Below, piece after piece: positions 10,717 through 20,800 of a DNA stretch of 60,844 bases. Below the pieces are notes generated by a model. It had not been told where the DNA came from, ran no database searches, and saw nothing but the letters and a program-made list of their open reading frames with translations. The translations under genes and the position numbers were made by a program. Every line of letters begins with the position of its first letter. Position 1 is the first letter of the stretch. Location of the stretch: positions 186,053-246,896 of the forward strand of contig MNCI01002930.1 of the NCBI GenBank assembly GCA_015680685.1, read 5' to 3'. This DNA is from Gnetum montanum (lineage: Eukaryota; Streptophyta; Gnetopsida; Gnetales; Gnetaceae).

Positions 10717-11284
10717 TAGATCCAATAACAATGAAAATTTAAATAATATTGGATATCTCTATACTAAGGGTCATTTAAGCAATTTAGTGTACATGAAATT
10801 GATTCATTATTTTCAAGTTGTAACACATGTATAGGTATGGGTTCAAGCTCAAATGGGACTTTTGGTTTTTCTAGGATTAATGCTTAGGCTATTAGTGTGG
10901 ATAAACCAATTCATTTTACTAGTTTTTCTATCCTCCATTGAGTGTCATATTCTAAAAATTTCATAATCCATTTGACTCTTTTTTCTAAAGGATCTTGAAG
11001 CTTTGCTAGGGCAACAATAGTGGGATTTGGAACAAGTATGATAATCTTTGATTTTAAAAGGTAATATCAAAACTTCTTTAAAGATTTAACTACTACATAT
11101 AGTTATTTTTCTATTGGAGAGTATCTTAACTCAACATCTTTAAGTGGATTAGACATATAAGCGATGGGGAATTCTTCTTGATTAGCTATCTCTTAAGTTA
11201 AAATGGCAGCCACTGTATGATCACTTACAAAGAAATAGAGAAAGAAATTATTTTCATACCAAGGAGCAACTAAAATTGGAGCTT
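10717..11284 (-). pseudogene. Element B RNase H, Ty3/gypsy type
   Basis: The minus-strand translation reads KAPILVAPWYENNFFLYFF, VSDHTVAAIL, FPIAYMSNPLKDVELRYS, which are the tether and RNase H motifs that follow RT in plant gypsy elements (SDHTVAA is the first catalytic block). RNase H removes the RNA strand during reverse transcription. Stops interrupt the frame. The region ends at the element A insertion site and continues at 4034. Confidence 0.75.
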
Positions 11285-11538
11285 NAATGCCCTTCAAATT
11301 ATTGAATGTAGGATTAACCTTTCAACATGCCATGAATAAAAATTTTGAAGGGTTGATTAAGAAAAATATAGTTATCTATTTAGATGACCTAATAGTTTCC
11401 TCACATAATAGAGGAACCTACATTCAAGATCTTAAAAATATATTTTTAAGATGTAGAAAATATGGTATGACATTAAATGCTAAGAAGTTTATATTTGGTG
11501 TACAAAGTAGAAAATTCCTTGGTCACATAGTGACAAGN
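11285..11538. other. Assembly artefact: inverted tile between two single Ns
   Basis: Single Ns stand at 11285 and 11538. The 252 bases between them repeat 11540-11697 in reverse complement, apparently without a change for about 155 bases, then continue with the RT sequence that is missing on the minus strand (CRKYGMTLNAKKF ... FLGHIVT). If the tile is turned round it overlaps its neighbour and extends the RT towards the RNase H. A contig end was therefore probably placed in the wrong orientation. The + strand open frame here (11287-11556) is not an independent gene. Confidence 0.85.
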
Positions 11539-12200
11539 ATATTTTTAAGATCTTGAATGTAGGTTCCTCTATTATGTGAGGAAACTATTAGGTCATCTAA
11601 ATAGATAACTATATTTTTCTTAATCAACCCTTCAAAATTTTTATTCATGGCATGTTGAAAGGTTAATCCTACATTCAATAATTTGAAGGGCATTTTGGCA
11701 TATTGAAATGTTTCCCATTTTGTTACAAGGGATGTTTTATGTTGATCTTTTGTATTCACAAGAATTTGATTATAACCTAAGTATCCATCTAAGAACGAGT
11801 ACATTTGTACACCATTTACTACATGAAGTAGCTCTTCCATAAGTGGAAGTGGATAACTATCTTTAATGCAAGATGCAGTAAGATTTCTAAAGTTAATGGA
11901 TAATTGTATCTTTGTAGATTTCTTACATATGGGAACTAAGTTTGACACCAACTAGAATGTCTTAGTAAATATATGATTTTAGATTTCAAGAGTTTATCAA
12001 TCTCCTTTTTCATTAAAGGTTCAATTTTAAGATTGACTGGCCTTAATTTTTGTCTAAAAGGCTTAGTTTCAGGCCTAACTTGTATTATGTGGGTAATGAT
12101 AAATGGATTATAAACCTTTAAATCTTCATAGGACCAGTCTAAAACATCATTGAATTCATGTAGCAATGCAATTAACATAAACTTTTTGTCAAAATATGTA
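11539..12200 (-). pseudogene. Element B reverse transcriptase, Tat-like Ty3/gypsy
   Basis: The 12178-11936 frame has LLHEFNDVLDWSYEDL and KPFRQKLRPVN; the 11951-11523 frame has INFRNLTASCIKDSYPLP, FLDGYLGYNQI, AKMPFKLLNVGLTFQHAM and the catalytic VIYLDDLIV, so the YxDD box is intact. The phrase WSYEDL...KPFRQKLR is typical of the Tat side of plant Ty3/gypsy. Two overlapping frames (12178 and 11951) show a frameshift near 11940. The RT continues into the misplaced tile 11286-11537. Confidence 0.9.
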
Positions 12201-13075
12201 TGTTTACTTATTTGGATAGGGTGTTCTTGATCTTTGTTTTTAACTAATGCAATTTCAATTTCTACTAATACTTTTCAATATTTGTGTTGTAATATTCAAT
12301 TTCATTATTAATTTTCTCAAATTGAGCTTTCCTGGAAATAGCATTGGGTGAAACTTCATTGATGAGGATTAACTCATTTGAATAAATATGTGAAGCTTCA
12401 AGAATCTTATCATAAAACTCCCCTTGACTAATAAGAAAACAAGTAATTTGATGATCATCATCAAACACTTGTAAGGATAGCACATTGTTAGGGATGGAGT
12501 AACAATAAACCTTTTCCATGATGATTTTATAGTCCCAAACTCCATAAGGAAATGGAAGATCAAGAACATAAGCAGCTTGTGCTAAAGCATTAGGAATGTA
12601 GTTTTCATCTCTACAGACATGTTCGAATGTGATAAGATAAAATTCCTTGAATATTTCTAATACATATGTCTTTTATGCACTCATTAAAGGATCCTTATAT
12701 TCATAAATATTATTGATTAGATTCTTAATAAGTTATGATTCATTGTAAATATTTAACTTTGATAGATCAAAGTAAATAGCATACTTTAGTCCATGGATTA
12801 AAGCTTCATATTCAGCCATGTTGTTTGTCATGGGCTTTAAGAAATGAATGGCTTTAAGCTTTGGAGGTTTCCTAGGTGGAATTGACATAATTCTAGCACC
12901 ACATCCTCATTTTGATGAGGCTCCATCAATCCTAAGTATCCATGTGTTCAAGTTATTAAAAGTTGAAAAGCAAGCCCTTTGATTAATATAAGCATTGTTA
13001 TCATCATATATTGGATTGTTATTTGAGGATTGGATAATGAAGATTTCATTAATATCCCTGTCTTTACCAAGTTCA
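12200..13075 (-). pseudogene. Element B extra RNase H-like domain between protease and RT
   Basis: The minus strand from about 12970 reads NTWILRIDGASSK, GCGARIMSIPP, NNMAEYEALIHGLKYAI, LNIYNES, then about 12600 RDENYIPNALAQ. This is the aRNH/plant RNase H pattern (D in IDGASS, E in AEYEAL). The third acidic residue reads Glu (NES where GDS is usual) and the fourth reads Asn (NAL where DAL is usual). A following open frame (12519-12265) carries VFDDDHQITCFLISQGEF. In Tat elements the second RNase H normally lies after the first, downstream of RT; here it precedes RT. Several stops are present. Confidence 0.7.
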
Positions 13076-13610
13076 TTATAAGTTTGGTAATAGGATGTAG
13101 CATAAGTGTGAATATAGAGGATTTATGTTAGGTAAGGAGTCATTCATTGCATCTAAATATTTGTCCAACTTGTATTCATCAAAGTTAAGATCAATGATCC
13201 CAACAAAGTCTATATTTTTATTAGTTGATATGACATGAGATTCGTTAGGACTTGAGATGATATGTTGATGGAAAGGTTTCCTAGCAATTATTACATGTTT
13301 AGATCCTCCTTTAATTGAAAGAAGGAGTTTTGAGAAATTAGATCTAAAGAAACCTCCAAATTGGGCATCGAAAGTACATTCCATAACTAGGTTTCATATC
13401 AACTACTAAGATGTCTATGTGACATGAAAAATTAGGATATTTCTTTAGGAAATTTTGAATATCCTTAAGTGACCCTACTAAATAGACGTTGGATCCATCA
13501 AGTTGGATAACACTTCTTACTTGGGAAATCATTTGGGCTCCTAAATTTTTACATACCTGAAGAGGCATTACATTTATAGTAGCACCTAAATCCATTAGAT
13601 AATTATGAAC
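13076..13610 (-). pseudogene. Element B aspartic protease region
   Basis: The 13595-13344 frame begins MDLGATINVMPLQVCKNLG. In retropepsins this is the D-S/T-G-A active-site segment followed by the N(V/I)MP motif seen in plant gypsy proteases; the catalytic Asp is present but the following residue is Leu. The next residues (SVIQLDGSNVYLVGSLKDI ... HIDILVVDM) fit the rest of the protease fold. A shift to the 13384-13076 frame lies near 13350. The enzyme would cut the Gag-Pol precursor. Confidence 0.8.
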
Positions 13611-13619
13611 ATTCTTTCC

Positions 13620-15280
13620 TAGTATGACTAAAGTGGTTATGAAAAGAGGTTGTTCCTTCTTGACCTATTGGTGAAGAATGGGTGTGTCAATGATTCCTAC
13701 ATCATCTACAAAATGAACTTGTTTTTCATTTGTAGGAGTCTTACCTTTATCTCTAGATTTGTTGATCAATCCATGTATAGATTCTTTTGCTTCCTTAAAT
13801 TATAACAGTTCATACATGGATATGTTGGCCTTAATCCTTTTTGAATCTTCTATAAGATCATAAGTTTTCATCTCACACCTAGGCTCAGGTTGGTTTTGGT
13901 TGGAATGATTATGAATTTGTAATGATGTTCTAGGTTGTGTTTGTTATTGAGATGTATTGTTTTTGTTTTGTTTGCTAGGAAGGATGTATGTGTTTCCTTT
14001 TGGATTACTAGAGTTATTCATGATGTCAATCATCTGCCTAAATCATGCATTTGTAGGGGTAGGTTCATTGATCATGACTTGCTCAAAGGATGCGACTAGT
14101 TCATTTTCAATTTCACTAGGGATTTCTAGAACCATTAGCGGGGCCTTTCCCTTTTGGTTATTTTGTAATTCTTGTGTGATAACCCCATATAAGGCCTAAA
14201 ATTGAGGGCAATACTTCTTAGAATGTTGTTTGGTGTTATGTAACCTAAAATATTTGCTAAGAGCTACTTATCCTAGGTTTCCATTGCTTCATTATGGTGA
14301 TTTCTTGGTTTAACATTGTTGTATATTTTAGTTTAATCACTTTATTAAAAATATTTTGTAGGGTGGTCAAGATTTGGTTCATTGAAGGTTGACTCTCAAA
14401 TATAGGTAACTTGAATATTTGTGTTGTTTCAAGGTTAGGGATACAGGGTATGAAGGGAGGATTGATAATAAATTGAATTAATACCTTCGATTGATCATCA
14501 TTTGGGCCAAGGTTTGAGGAAATAAAGAAGAGGAAGCATTTGTACTTTGAATATTTGATAGAGAGTTGAGGATTGATGGATTGGCTTAAAAAGGATTCAG
14601 GACTATTGGAGTTTTGGAAACTAAGCAAGAAGTACCAAATTAAGATTATAAAGAGTTTATGAGAGTGATTTGTTCAAGTTTGACTACTTTGGACATGGCT
14701 TCTTGCAAATCATTGATATTAGGTTTATATTTGATTGCATATGTAAAGAAAGGATCAATAGTAGAGAGGAAAAAGCTTAAGATTCCTTCTGGTTGTGGAT
14801 GCATCTCACTAGAAATATACAATAATTGTTGGAGGAACCTTAAATTGTAATTTCTAATTGTTTCTAGACTAAGCTTTCAGAGGCTAGTAAAATTACTAGA
14901 AGCTATAGTGGGACAGTAAACTTGTAAAATTGAAAGAGAAAAAGTGATTTGAATTTGTTCTAGGTTAAGATTGATGAATTGGAAATGGTTAGAAATCATT
15001 GAGTTGTTGTGCCTTGAAAGGTCGTGACAAAAGACCTATAGGCCACATAATGGTGGATTATCTTGTGGATGCCTAGTAATGTCTCAAATTTTTAAAGATG
15101 TTGATGAGCATTATTAAAAGAGGAATTAAAAGAAAAAGATGTATGTTGAAGAGGTTTTGAAATTGTGTTGAAGTTTTGAAAGCTAAAAGAATTTTTGACC
15201 AAAGGTTGGGTAGCAAGGTTTGCCATGTTTGAAGAATGTAAGGACTTAGATCTAGATCTTGTAGTGACTAGCTAAGACAT
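13620..15280 (-). pseudogene. Element B gag region
   Basis: The minus strand holds a broken frame from about 15280 (MSQLVTTRSRSK) with an in-frame Met at about 15224 (MANLATQPLV). Recognisable later are a degenerate zinc-knuckle stretch (TKQHSKKYCPQF near 14215-14250), FEQVMINEPTPTNAC (near 14050-14090), and YDLIEDSKRIKANISMYELL with KEAKESIHGLI (near 13765-13870), which resembles the gag tail of Tat elements just before the protease. Stops and shifts are frequent, and no single open frame exceeds about 120 codons. Confidence 0.55.
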
Positions 15281-15481
15281 TTTGTGTTGTCATTTTTCTA
15301 GCTTGAGGCCTAAGAGTTTCACTAGGTCCAACCATAAACTAAGTTAATAAAAAAAGATATTTTATTTATTTATTTTTATTTTTTTGATTAAACTAGAAAA
15401 AAAAAAGAAATGAAAGGAAGTTGAAACTAATGACAAGATAATAGAGGAATAAAAGCTGGTTGAGGAAAACCATAATGGTGG
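15281..15481. other. Element B leader, AT-rich
   Basis: This is a non-coding, AT-rich stretch between the gag start of B and the solo LTR. A TTTATTTATTTATT run lies at about 15360. No primer site of B could be fixed. Confidence 0.35.
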
Positions 15482-15486
15482 CCCTC

Positions 15487-16407
15487 TAATGAGTAGTCAA
15501 GGTACCCTTATGACCAACCATATGAACCACAAAGCGTTCATGCATGATGCGGTTGAATTCTGTGGATTGTATAGTTTCCAATGCACTAGTCTTCTAGGTA
15601 GTGAACCTTGGCCTAAGATCATTTGTTATCTTCCCAATTACACTTATAATGTACAAAGGTATGGTTAAGTGTAATCGAGGCATATTATTTTTATTGTTTT
15701 ATGTTTATGTTCTTTGGTACTTAAATATAGAGATGAAGTGGTTTAATGGATAATTTAATTTAATTACTTAACTAGCCTTTAACTAGTCCTAACATAATCA
15801 TCTTGTTCTACTTTCCATACATGTCCTGAACCCATGTATCCACTACTAGGTTACCAAGTGCTACACTATTGGGTGCACCAAGAAATAACATTACTGGGAT
15901 TACCAAGCGAATACATGTTTATGCTTGAAGTAGTCATACTTATGTACTTAATCTATTTAGCTTAATTGATTGAATATTTAATAAAAACAATAAATGCATA
16001 AAGAAAAAATTTAAGCTATCCAAAATGCTACAAGGTTTATCAAGAAGCTTGTCTTTATTTCCATACACATTGGTGTGGTTCAGGTACAATAATGCTCAAA
16101 TAAAGGTCCATACACTCAATGACTTCTATTGCAGGCACTCAAGGAAAATATTCTAACTGTCAAATAGACAAACTGCAAGAGCTCTACTACTAATATGAAT
16201 TGAATGCTAATAAACATGACTAGGAGCTTGTATTTATAGTTTTTGATATAGTACTGTGTTGATGGGGCCTCGTAGACATAGAAAAAGCTACATTGACGTA
16301 GCTCCATTGATTGGGCAATACCACATAAATAGGGCCTTGTCGACAGGAGTCCATTGACAAGGACATGTCAATGGGAACCCATCAATACAATACTTTTACA
16401 CTCATCA
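15487..16407 (-). mobile_element. Solo LTR of the A/C/D superfamily
   Basis: The 921-bp sequence starts TAATGAGTAG and ends ACTCATCA on the + strand. It shares the internal landmarks of the A, C and D LTRs: CCAACCATATGAA near the start, the ACTAGGTTACCAAG and GGGATTACCAAGCG motifs (15845-15910), and a minus-strand TATA candidate (CTATAAATAC near 16232-16242). It is flanked on both sides by CCCTC (15482-15486 and 16408-16412). One LTR between matching target duplications is the mark of LTR-LTR recombination after insertion. Confidence 0.85.
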
Positions 16408-16412
16408 CCCTC

Positions 16413-17330
16413 CTTCTAGTACTAGAGGGATGTGTTGATGCGACTAATGCACACCACCCAAAAGTGCATGATTTGATAAGGTTGTTGACTAGGGAACCTT
16501 GCTTATGGGCATGAGTAGCCTGGGAATAGTCTCAATGGGCGAGAAAAAATTACTGATAATTTTAATAGAACATAAAATAAAAAATAAAAAATAATCAAAA
16601 AAATTAAAGATGAAATGAATACATTAAACTAAAATAGTAGTAGTTAAGATTTCATTATGACATAAATCTCAACATGAACATAGAAAAAACATCAAGAGGA
16701 AAAAGGAGATGTGGACTTAATGAACTATTCATTAAACCATATCTTTAGTAGTTATTAGAAAATGGATTCTCCATCTTCTTTTGAAGATATTCATGGGAAG
16801 ATTAGATGGCCCAAGTTAGTTACTTAGTACAACCCTCAAGCTTTTGCAAGTTGATGACTGTCATCTTCTTTCTAGCTAGGATGCTACTACAACCCTTCTT
16901 CTAGTCTTTTTCATGCTCTAACTTGAGGATTAGCCTTTCAATCCTCATACACAATCTCACCTTAATGACTTCTTTTTTCAGCCAATTTGAGGGAGAAACT
17001 AGAGTTGGGTTAAGACTATGATAGGATAAGGGGGTATAGGATGGGGAAAATAGTAGAGATGGTATTGGAGAAGGGATGGAAGGAGGAAAGAAAGAAGAGG
17101 CCTTTTGCTAATTACTAGTTGATGATCTCCTTTCTACTTGAGAAGGTGTTTTATAATGCTTTATTATCCTTCTCTTGCCTCTCTTCCTTTTTTGGGAGGA
17201 AGAGCAACTAGCCACGTGTCTACCCACTGGGCCACCATGCATGATCTCCTTCACCAAGTGTGGTAGAGTGGATATCCTTCAAATCTCTTTCATGATTTAA
17301 ATCTCCTTATTTTTTTCTATGACTATCATT
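16413..17330 (-). pseudogene. Broken frame with Lys/Arg-rich and coiled-coil stretches, unidentified
   Basis: The minus strand contains THVASCSSSQKRKRGKRR (about 17215-17165), which looks like a nuclear localisation signal, then a Ser/Pro-rich stretch, and then Lys/Glu-rich helical sequence (LILKLEHEKD, ARKKMTVINLQKLEG; about 16960-16820). No single open frame covers it. It could be the 3' or leader part of element B or of another decayed element. I do not recognise a family. Confidence 0.3.
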
Positions 17331-18000
17331 TTTCAAGCAAAAATAAATAAACTTAGAGTGAAATCATAAATTTTAATAAAAGGAGAAGGATTTTTTTTAA
17401 AGATAACTTGGAAAATTCATTATGGCTGCAAGTAGCCATGGCAATAGTATATAGTAGTTGCAACAACTAGCATCGACAACTTGTAGACAATAACACCATC
17501 TAGTAATGACAAATAGCAGCAATAGAAACAAGCATCCAATAGTGATTGATTTTAAGTAATAATACTAACATTGAACAATGAGTTGCACATAGCCATGAAA
17601 ACACTAATATTGAAAGGGAGAAGGGGTATAGGATGAGGAGATGGTTAGATGGAACAATTGAAGAAAAGGGAGAAGAAAAGAAGAAACAACATATGAAAAG
17701 AAAAAGAGAGGAGCCAAAAGACTTTTTTTTCTTGCTTATGAACTTTTATAGCTCTTACATTCTTATCCTCCTTATTTTCTTTCTTAGAAAGTGTAGCATG
17801 CATGCCATGTGTCTTGGGTAGTGAAGCATGGGTGCCATGTGTCTTTATGCATGGAAGTTGGAGATGTGCTTTCCAATTAATGCTTCAAATATGCCTTACA
17901 GTTTAGCCTCCTTGTCTTGTCATTTTTCAAGAAAAAGAATAAAGAAACTCAGAGTAATTATAAAATCATAAATTTTAGTAAAAGTAGAAACCATTTTTTT
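17325..18000. repeat. Pair of about 75-base direct repeats, 0.6 kb apart
   Basis: TCATTTTTCAAG followed by an A-rich stretch and ATCATAAATTTTA occurs at about 17328-17400 and again at about 17920-18000, in the same orientation with several changes. The DNA between is AAC/AGT-rich, then A/G-rich. It includes a short open frame (17633-17821) that I do not consider a gene. Confidence 0.5.
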
Positions 18001-18350
18001 ATGTTTTTATTTTTTAAAAATTTAAAAACAAGAAGAAAAATTCTCAATTTCTTATTCATGATATAGTAATATCTCCAAATACTGATACTGATAATTAATC
18101 TTAGGTACTTTCCTTTCTCAATGGATCCTACTCTTAGATATTATGGTTGCTTGCTTAATCCCATAAATTTGCATAATTTTTGATCGTTAAACCTTATATC
18201 AAATTGGGTGTTGTGTGTCAGTGGGGATTGACCATCAATTTATGGATGTGCTGGATCTTTTGGACTTGGGTAGTCACACACCAGCTATTGTAGTAGTTTT
18301 GTATGGGGAAAAGTGGTTTTTGTAATTTTATTCCATGAATGGGGGCTTAT

Positions 18351-19035
18351 TCTAATAATTCACTAACATCACTCTTTTAATTGTGTTAACAATGTTCACA
18401 AGATATAGGGCAAAGTGGTTTCTGTAATTTTCATGTACTGGCAGAGAATAACAAAATTGACAATTATTCGTTGTCATAATACTCTTTCATTCTTTAAGTA
18501 TGGAATTGATAAATGCTAAAACATGAGATCCTCAAAAGGAGAGTCTAAGATTAGATGATACCACATTGAATCATGTAACTATCACCTATGAAATCATACC
18601 ACTAAGCTATCTAAATAGTAGTGTCAATAACATGCGGTAACCTTTTATAACATGCCAAGAAGCTCTTATGGATTTCATCTTAATGAAACAAGGGAATTTT
18701 TCTATAAAAGAATTTGTTCATAGGAAAAGGCCTATAAGGAAAATAAAAGAAATAATAATGGAAAACTCTTTCTCTACTAATAGCAATATTATTACATCAA
18801 TACAATATAATGTATACAAAACCATAATACTATTTGATAGATATTGCTCACATCAATAGGAAAAACTACCTAGGCCTAATAGGTTTGAGAATGTACTATC
18901 CAAGCCCATCATAAGCCTAAAGTTTTAGGAAATCATGAATAGGGTAAAACCTACACAATTCTCAATTGAAAACCTATCTTTTCCAACTAAAATAATAGAA
19001 CATAATTAAAAGAGTGATGTTAGTGCATTATTAGA
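18351..19035. mobile_element. 685-bp element with 37-base terminal inverted repeats
   Basis: 18351-18387 and the reverse complement of 18999-19035 agree at 35 of 37 positions (beginning TCTAATAAT.CACTAAC). The inside has no transposase. I could not find a convincing target duplication, so the class (hAT-like, other MITE, or chance inverted duplication) is open. It lies just left of element C. Confidence 0.55.
18500..18625 (-). mobile_element. Possible tRNA-derived SINE head
   Basis: The minus strand reads TAGCTTAGTGGTA, close to a pol III A box, and about 30 bases later ATGATTCAATG, which could be a worn B box. No poly(A) or short tail repeat is evident. It lies inside the 685-bp inverted-repeat element. 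Weak call from two short boxes. Confidence 0.25.
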
Positions 19036-19056
19036 AGGTGCATCATCTGTTAGAAT

Positions 19057-19061
19057 AGGAC
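19057..19061. repeat. Target-site duplication AGGAC, left copy (element C)
   Basis: AGGAC abuts TGATGAG at 19062 and recurs at 26678-26682 right after the TCATCA end of the other LTR. Confidence 0.9.
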
Positions 19062-19974
19062 TGATGAGCAACCGGTATCCCTACACCCAACCATACGAAT
19101 CATAAGCATTCATGCATGATCTGGTCAAATTCCATGGATGGAACTAGTTGTGGCATCTAGGTTATTAAACATTGATCATAGGATGTTGTCTTCTCACTTA
19201 GACTAGTGGTTGCTTTGTCATGTATGATTTAGTCGAAAGTGAGGCATATGATAATTGATGTTATTAGGCCTTGATTACTCCTAGCGATAAACATAATTGA
19301 GAATGAAAGTTAATCCTAAATCTAAGTAATGATGGTAATGTAAATATACTTTAGAAAAGAGTGATGAGAATATGGTCTTGTCTTATCATACATGCCTTGG
19401 GCTCATATAACCATTACTAGGTTACCAAGTATTATGCTACTAGGAAAACCAAGCAATAACACTACTAGGATTACCAAATGATTATACTTAAACACTCAAA
19501 ACTAGTTGTACTCATTCCACTTTATTAATGAACAAGTAAAATACTTGGAAATGTAAATGATTAAACTAAGAAAATAGTAAAAAATGTGCTAAGTAAAACA
19601 ATAAAAATAAGTGGATGTTGCAATGATAAAAAGCAATCTTGATCATTATTTTTGGTCATGAACTATGTGCAAGTACACTTCACTCTAATAAAGATTCTAT
19701 ATAATTTCTTAACACCACACTATAGGCATTCACTTTATTACTAAGACTATGAAAATAAACTGCAAGATTCTACCTAAGGATGGAAGAAAATTTTGTTGGA
19801 TTGTACATCCAAGTGTCATATTTAGAGGTAGGCATACATACCATGATATTAGATATCTGATATTGTAGCATGTGATCCAATATCATAGTTGAAAAAAATT
19901 AAATTTTTATTCAAATAGATGCTATGACATGCATTGAGGCATTTGCATTGACGTAGCCAACCGATAGTTCATCA
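19062..19974 (-). repeat. Element C 3' LTR (left on the + strand)
   Basis: It runs from TGATGAGCAACC to TTCATCA, and TACACCAACAACTGAG follows, a weaker version of the polypurine tract of A and D. It carries three related motifs (ACTAGGTTACCAAG, ACTAGGAAAACCAAG, CTAGGATTACCAAA) at about 19425-19480. The TATA box seen in other family members is reduced to TCTAAATATG here. Confidence 0.9.
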
Positions 19975-20159
19975 TACACCAACAACTGAGTAAAAACTCG
20001 TCCTTGAGTTAACATGATAGGACTAAGCATCCTTAACAAAAAATTGGGAAAGATGGGATTATTGATTGATGCTAACTACTGATTGATTCTGAGTTTCATA
20101 GTGGTGTGTAGAAAAATAACATAGTTACATGACAAAAGAAAAAAAATTTGAAGTGGCTT

Positions 20160-20771
20160 GATGTAGTTCATGTTCTAGGTAGTGGAGGTTCTTCCATCAT
20201 CTTCTTTCCTTCATTTTTAAGATTTTAAAATTTCTATCTATTCAAGAGCACTTGAAGTCTCTCTTTCTCTATCCTTGTCTTCTTTTACATATGCTCTCTC
20301 TACTAAGTATAGCATAGAGATTCCCTAAAATTTAACTGTTGCATTAGCCTATTTGTTATGCCAAAATTAGTATGTTTCTCCTAGGTGCTACTCTCCATTA
20401 TTAGACAAAGTGAAACATAATGGAGATGCTTGAAGTTATGTATTCAATACTTCTGTAGAAAATTCCATAAAGGGACAAAAATTTAGTTCCACAATGATCA
20501 TGGACATAATCAATTTTTCTTTGATGGCTTGGGGGCAATCTAGTGACAACGTGAGACATTGTCCTTGTTTAGGTGCTTGTGGAATTTTGTCCTCTCCTTG
20601 GGCTAAGTGCTCTATAGTAGGATTTTCTTAATGAATGTTGTATGATTGAGCCTCTTACTTTGTGTGTTCTACTTATGGGACTTGTTCCTCCACTCAGTCT
20701 CTCCAACAGCCTCTTGGTGTTTTCCTCCTATGTTGTGAAGATCCTCCTTCTAGTATCCTCTTTAGGGCCAT
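20160..20771 (-). pseudogene. Element C ORF3: extra 3' protein, decayed
   Basis: I start it at ATG 20771 (MALKRILEGG), equivalent to MALK in A. Further on, the translation has CPQAIKEKL, VELNFCPFMEF and HLGETY.FWHNK, matching SSAWYLGKTYQFWHNK of element A apart from changes and stops (Gln to stop before FWHNK). A Glu/Arg-rich tail (VKEDKDRERE) corresponds to the coiled coil of A. No known domain could be assigned from sequence alone. Confidence 0.6.
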
Positions 20772-20800
20772 CTGTAATCAACAAGAATTTGAAATTATTA
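20772..20800 (-). promoter_or_regulatory. Splice-acceptor-like site touching element C ORF3 ATG
   Basis: The minus strand reads CCTAATAATTTC, then TTCTTGTTGATTACAG, then ATG. That is a branch-point-like CTAAT about 26 bases before a T-rich tract and a CAG that abuts the start codon. The same design occurs in D (TAG) and, decayed, in A (CAA). Confidence 0.55.

Noticed and set aside
11287-11556. Plus-strand RT open frame with YLDD
   Set aside because: It is a reverse-complement duplicate of 11540-11697 between two single Ns, hence an assembly artefact.
15455-15486. Primer-site-like sequence left of the LTR at 15487
   Set aside because: The LTR is flanked by matching CCCTC target duplications, so it is a solo LTR and the similarity to a primer site is probably chance.
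16408-16425. Polypurine-like AGAAGGAGGG (minus strand) right of the solo LTR
   Set aside because: The CCCTC part belongs to the target duplication; no internal sequence of the family follows.
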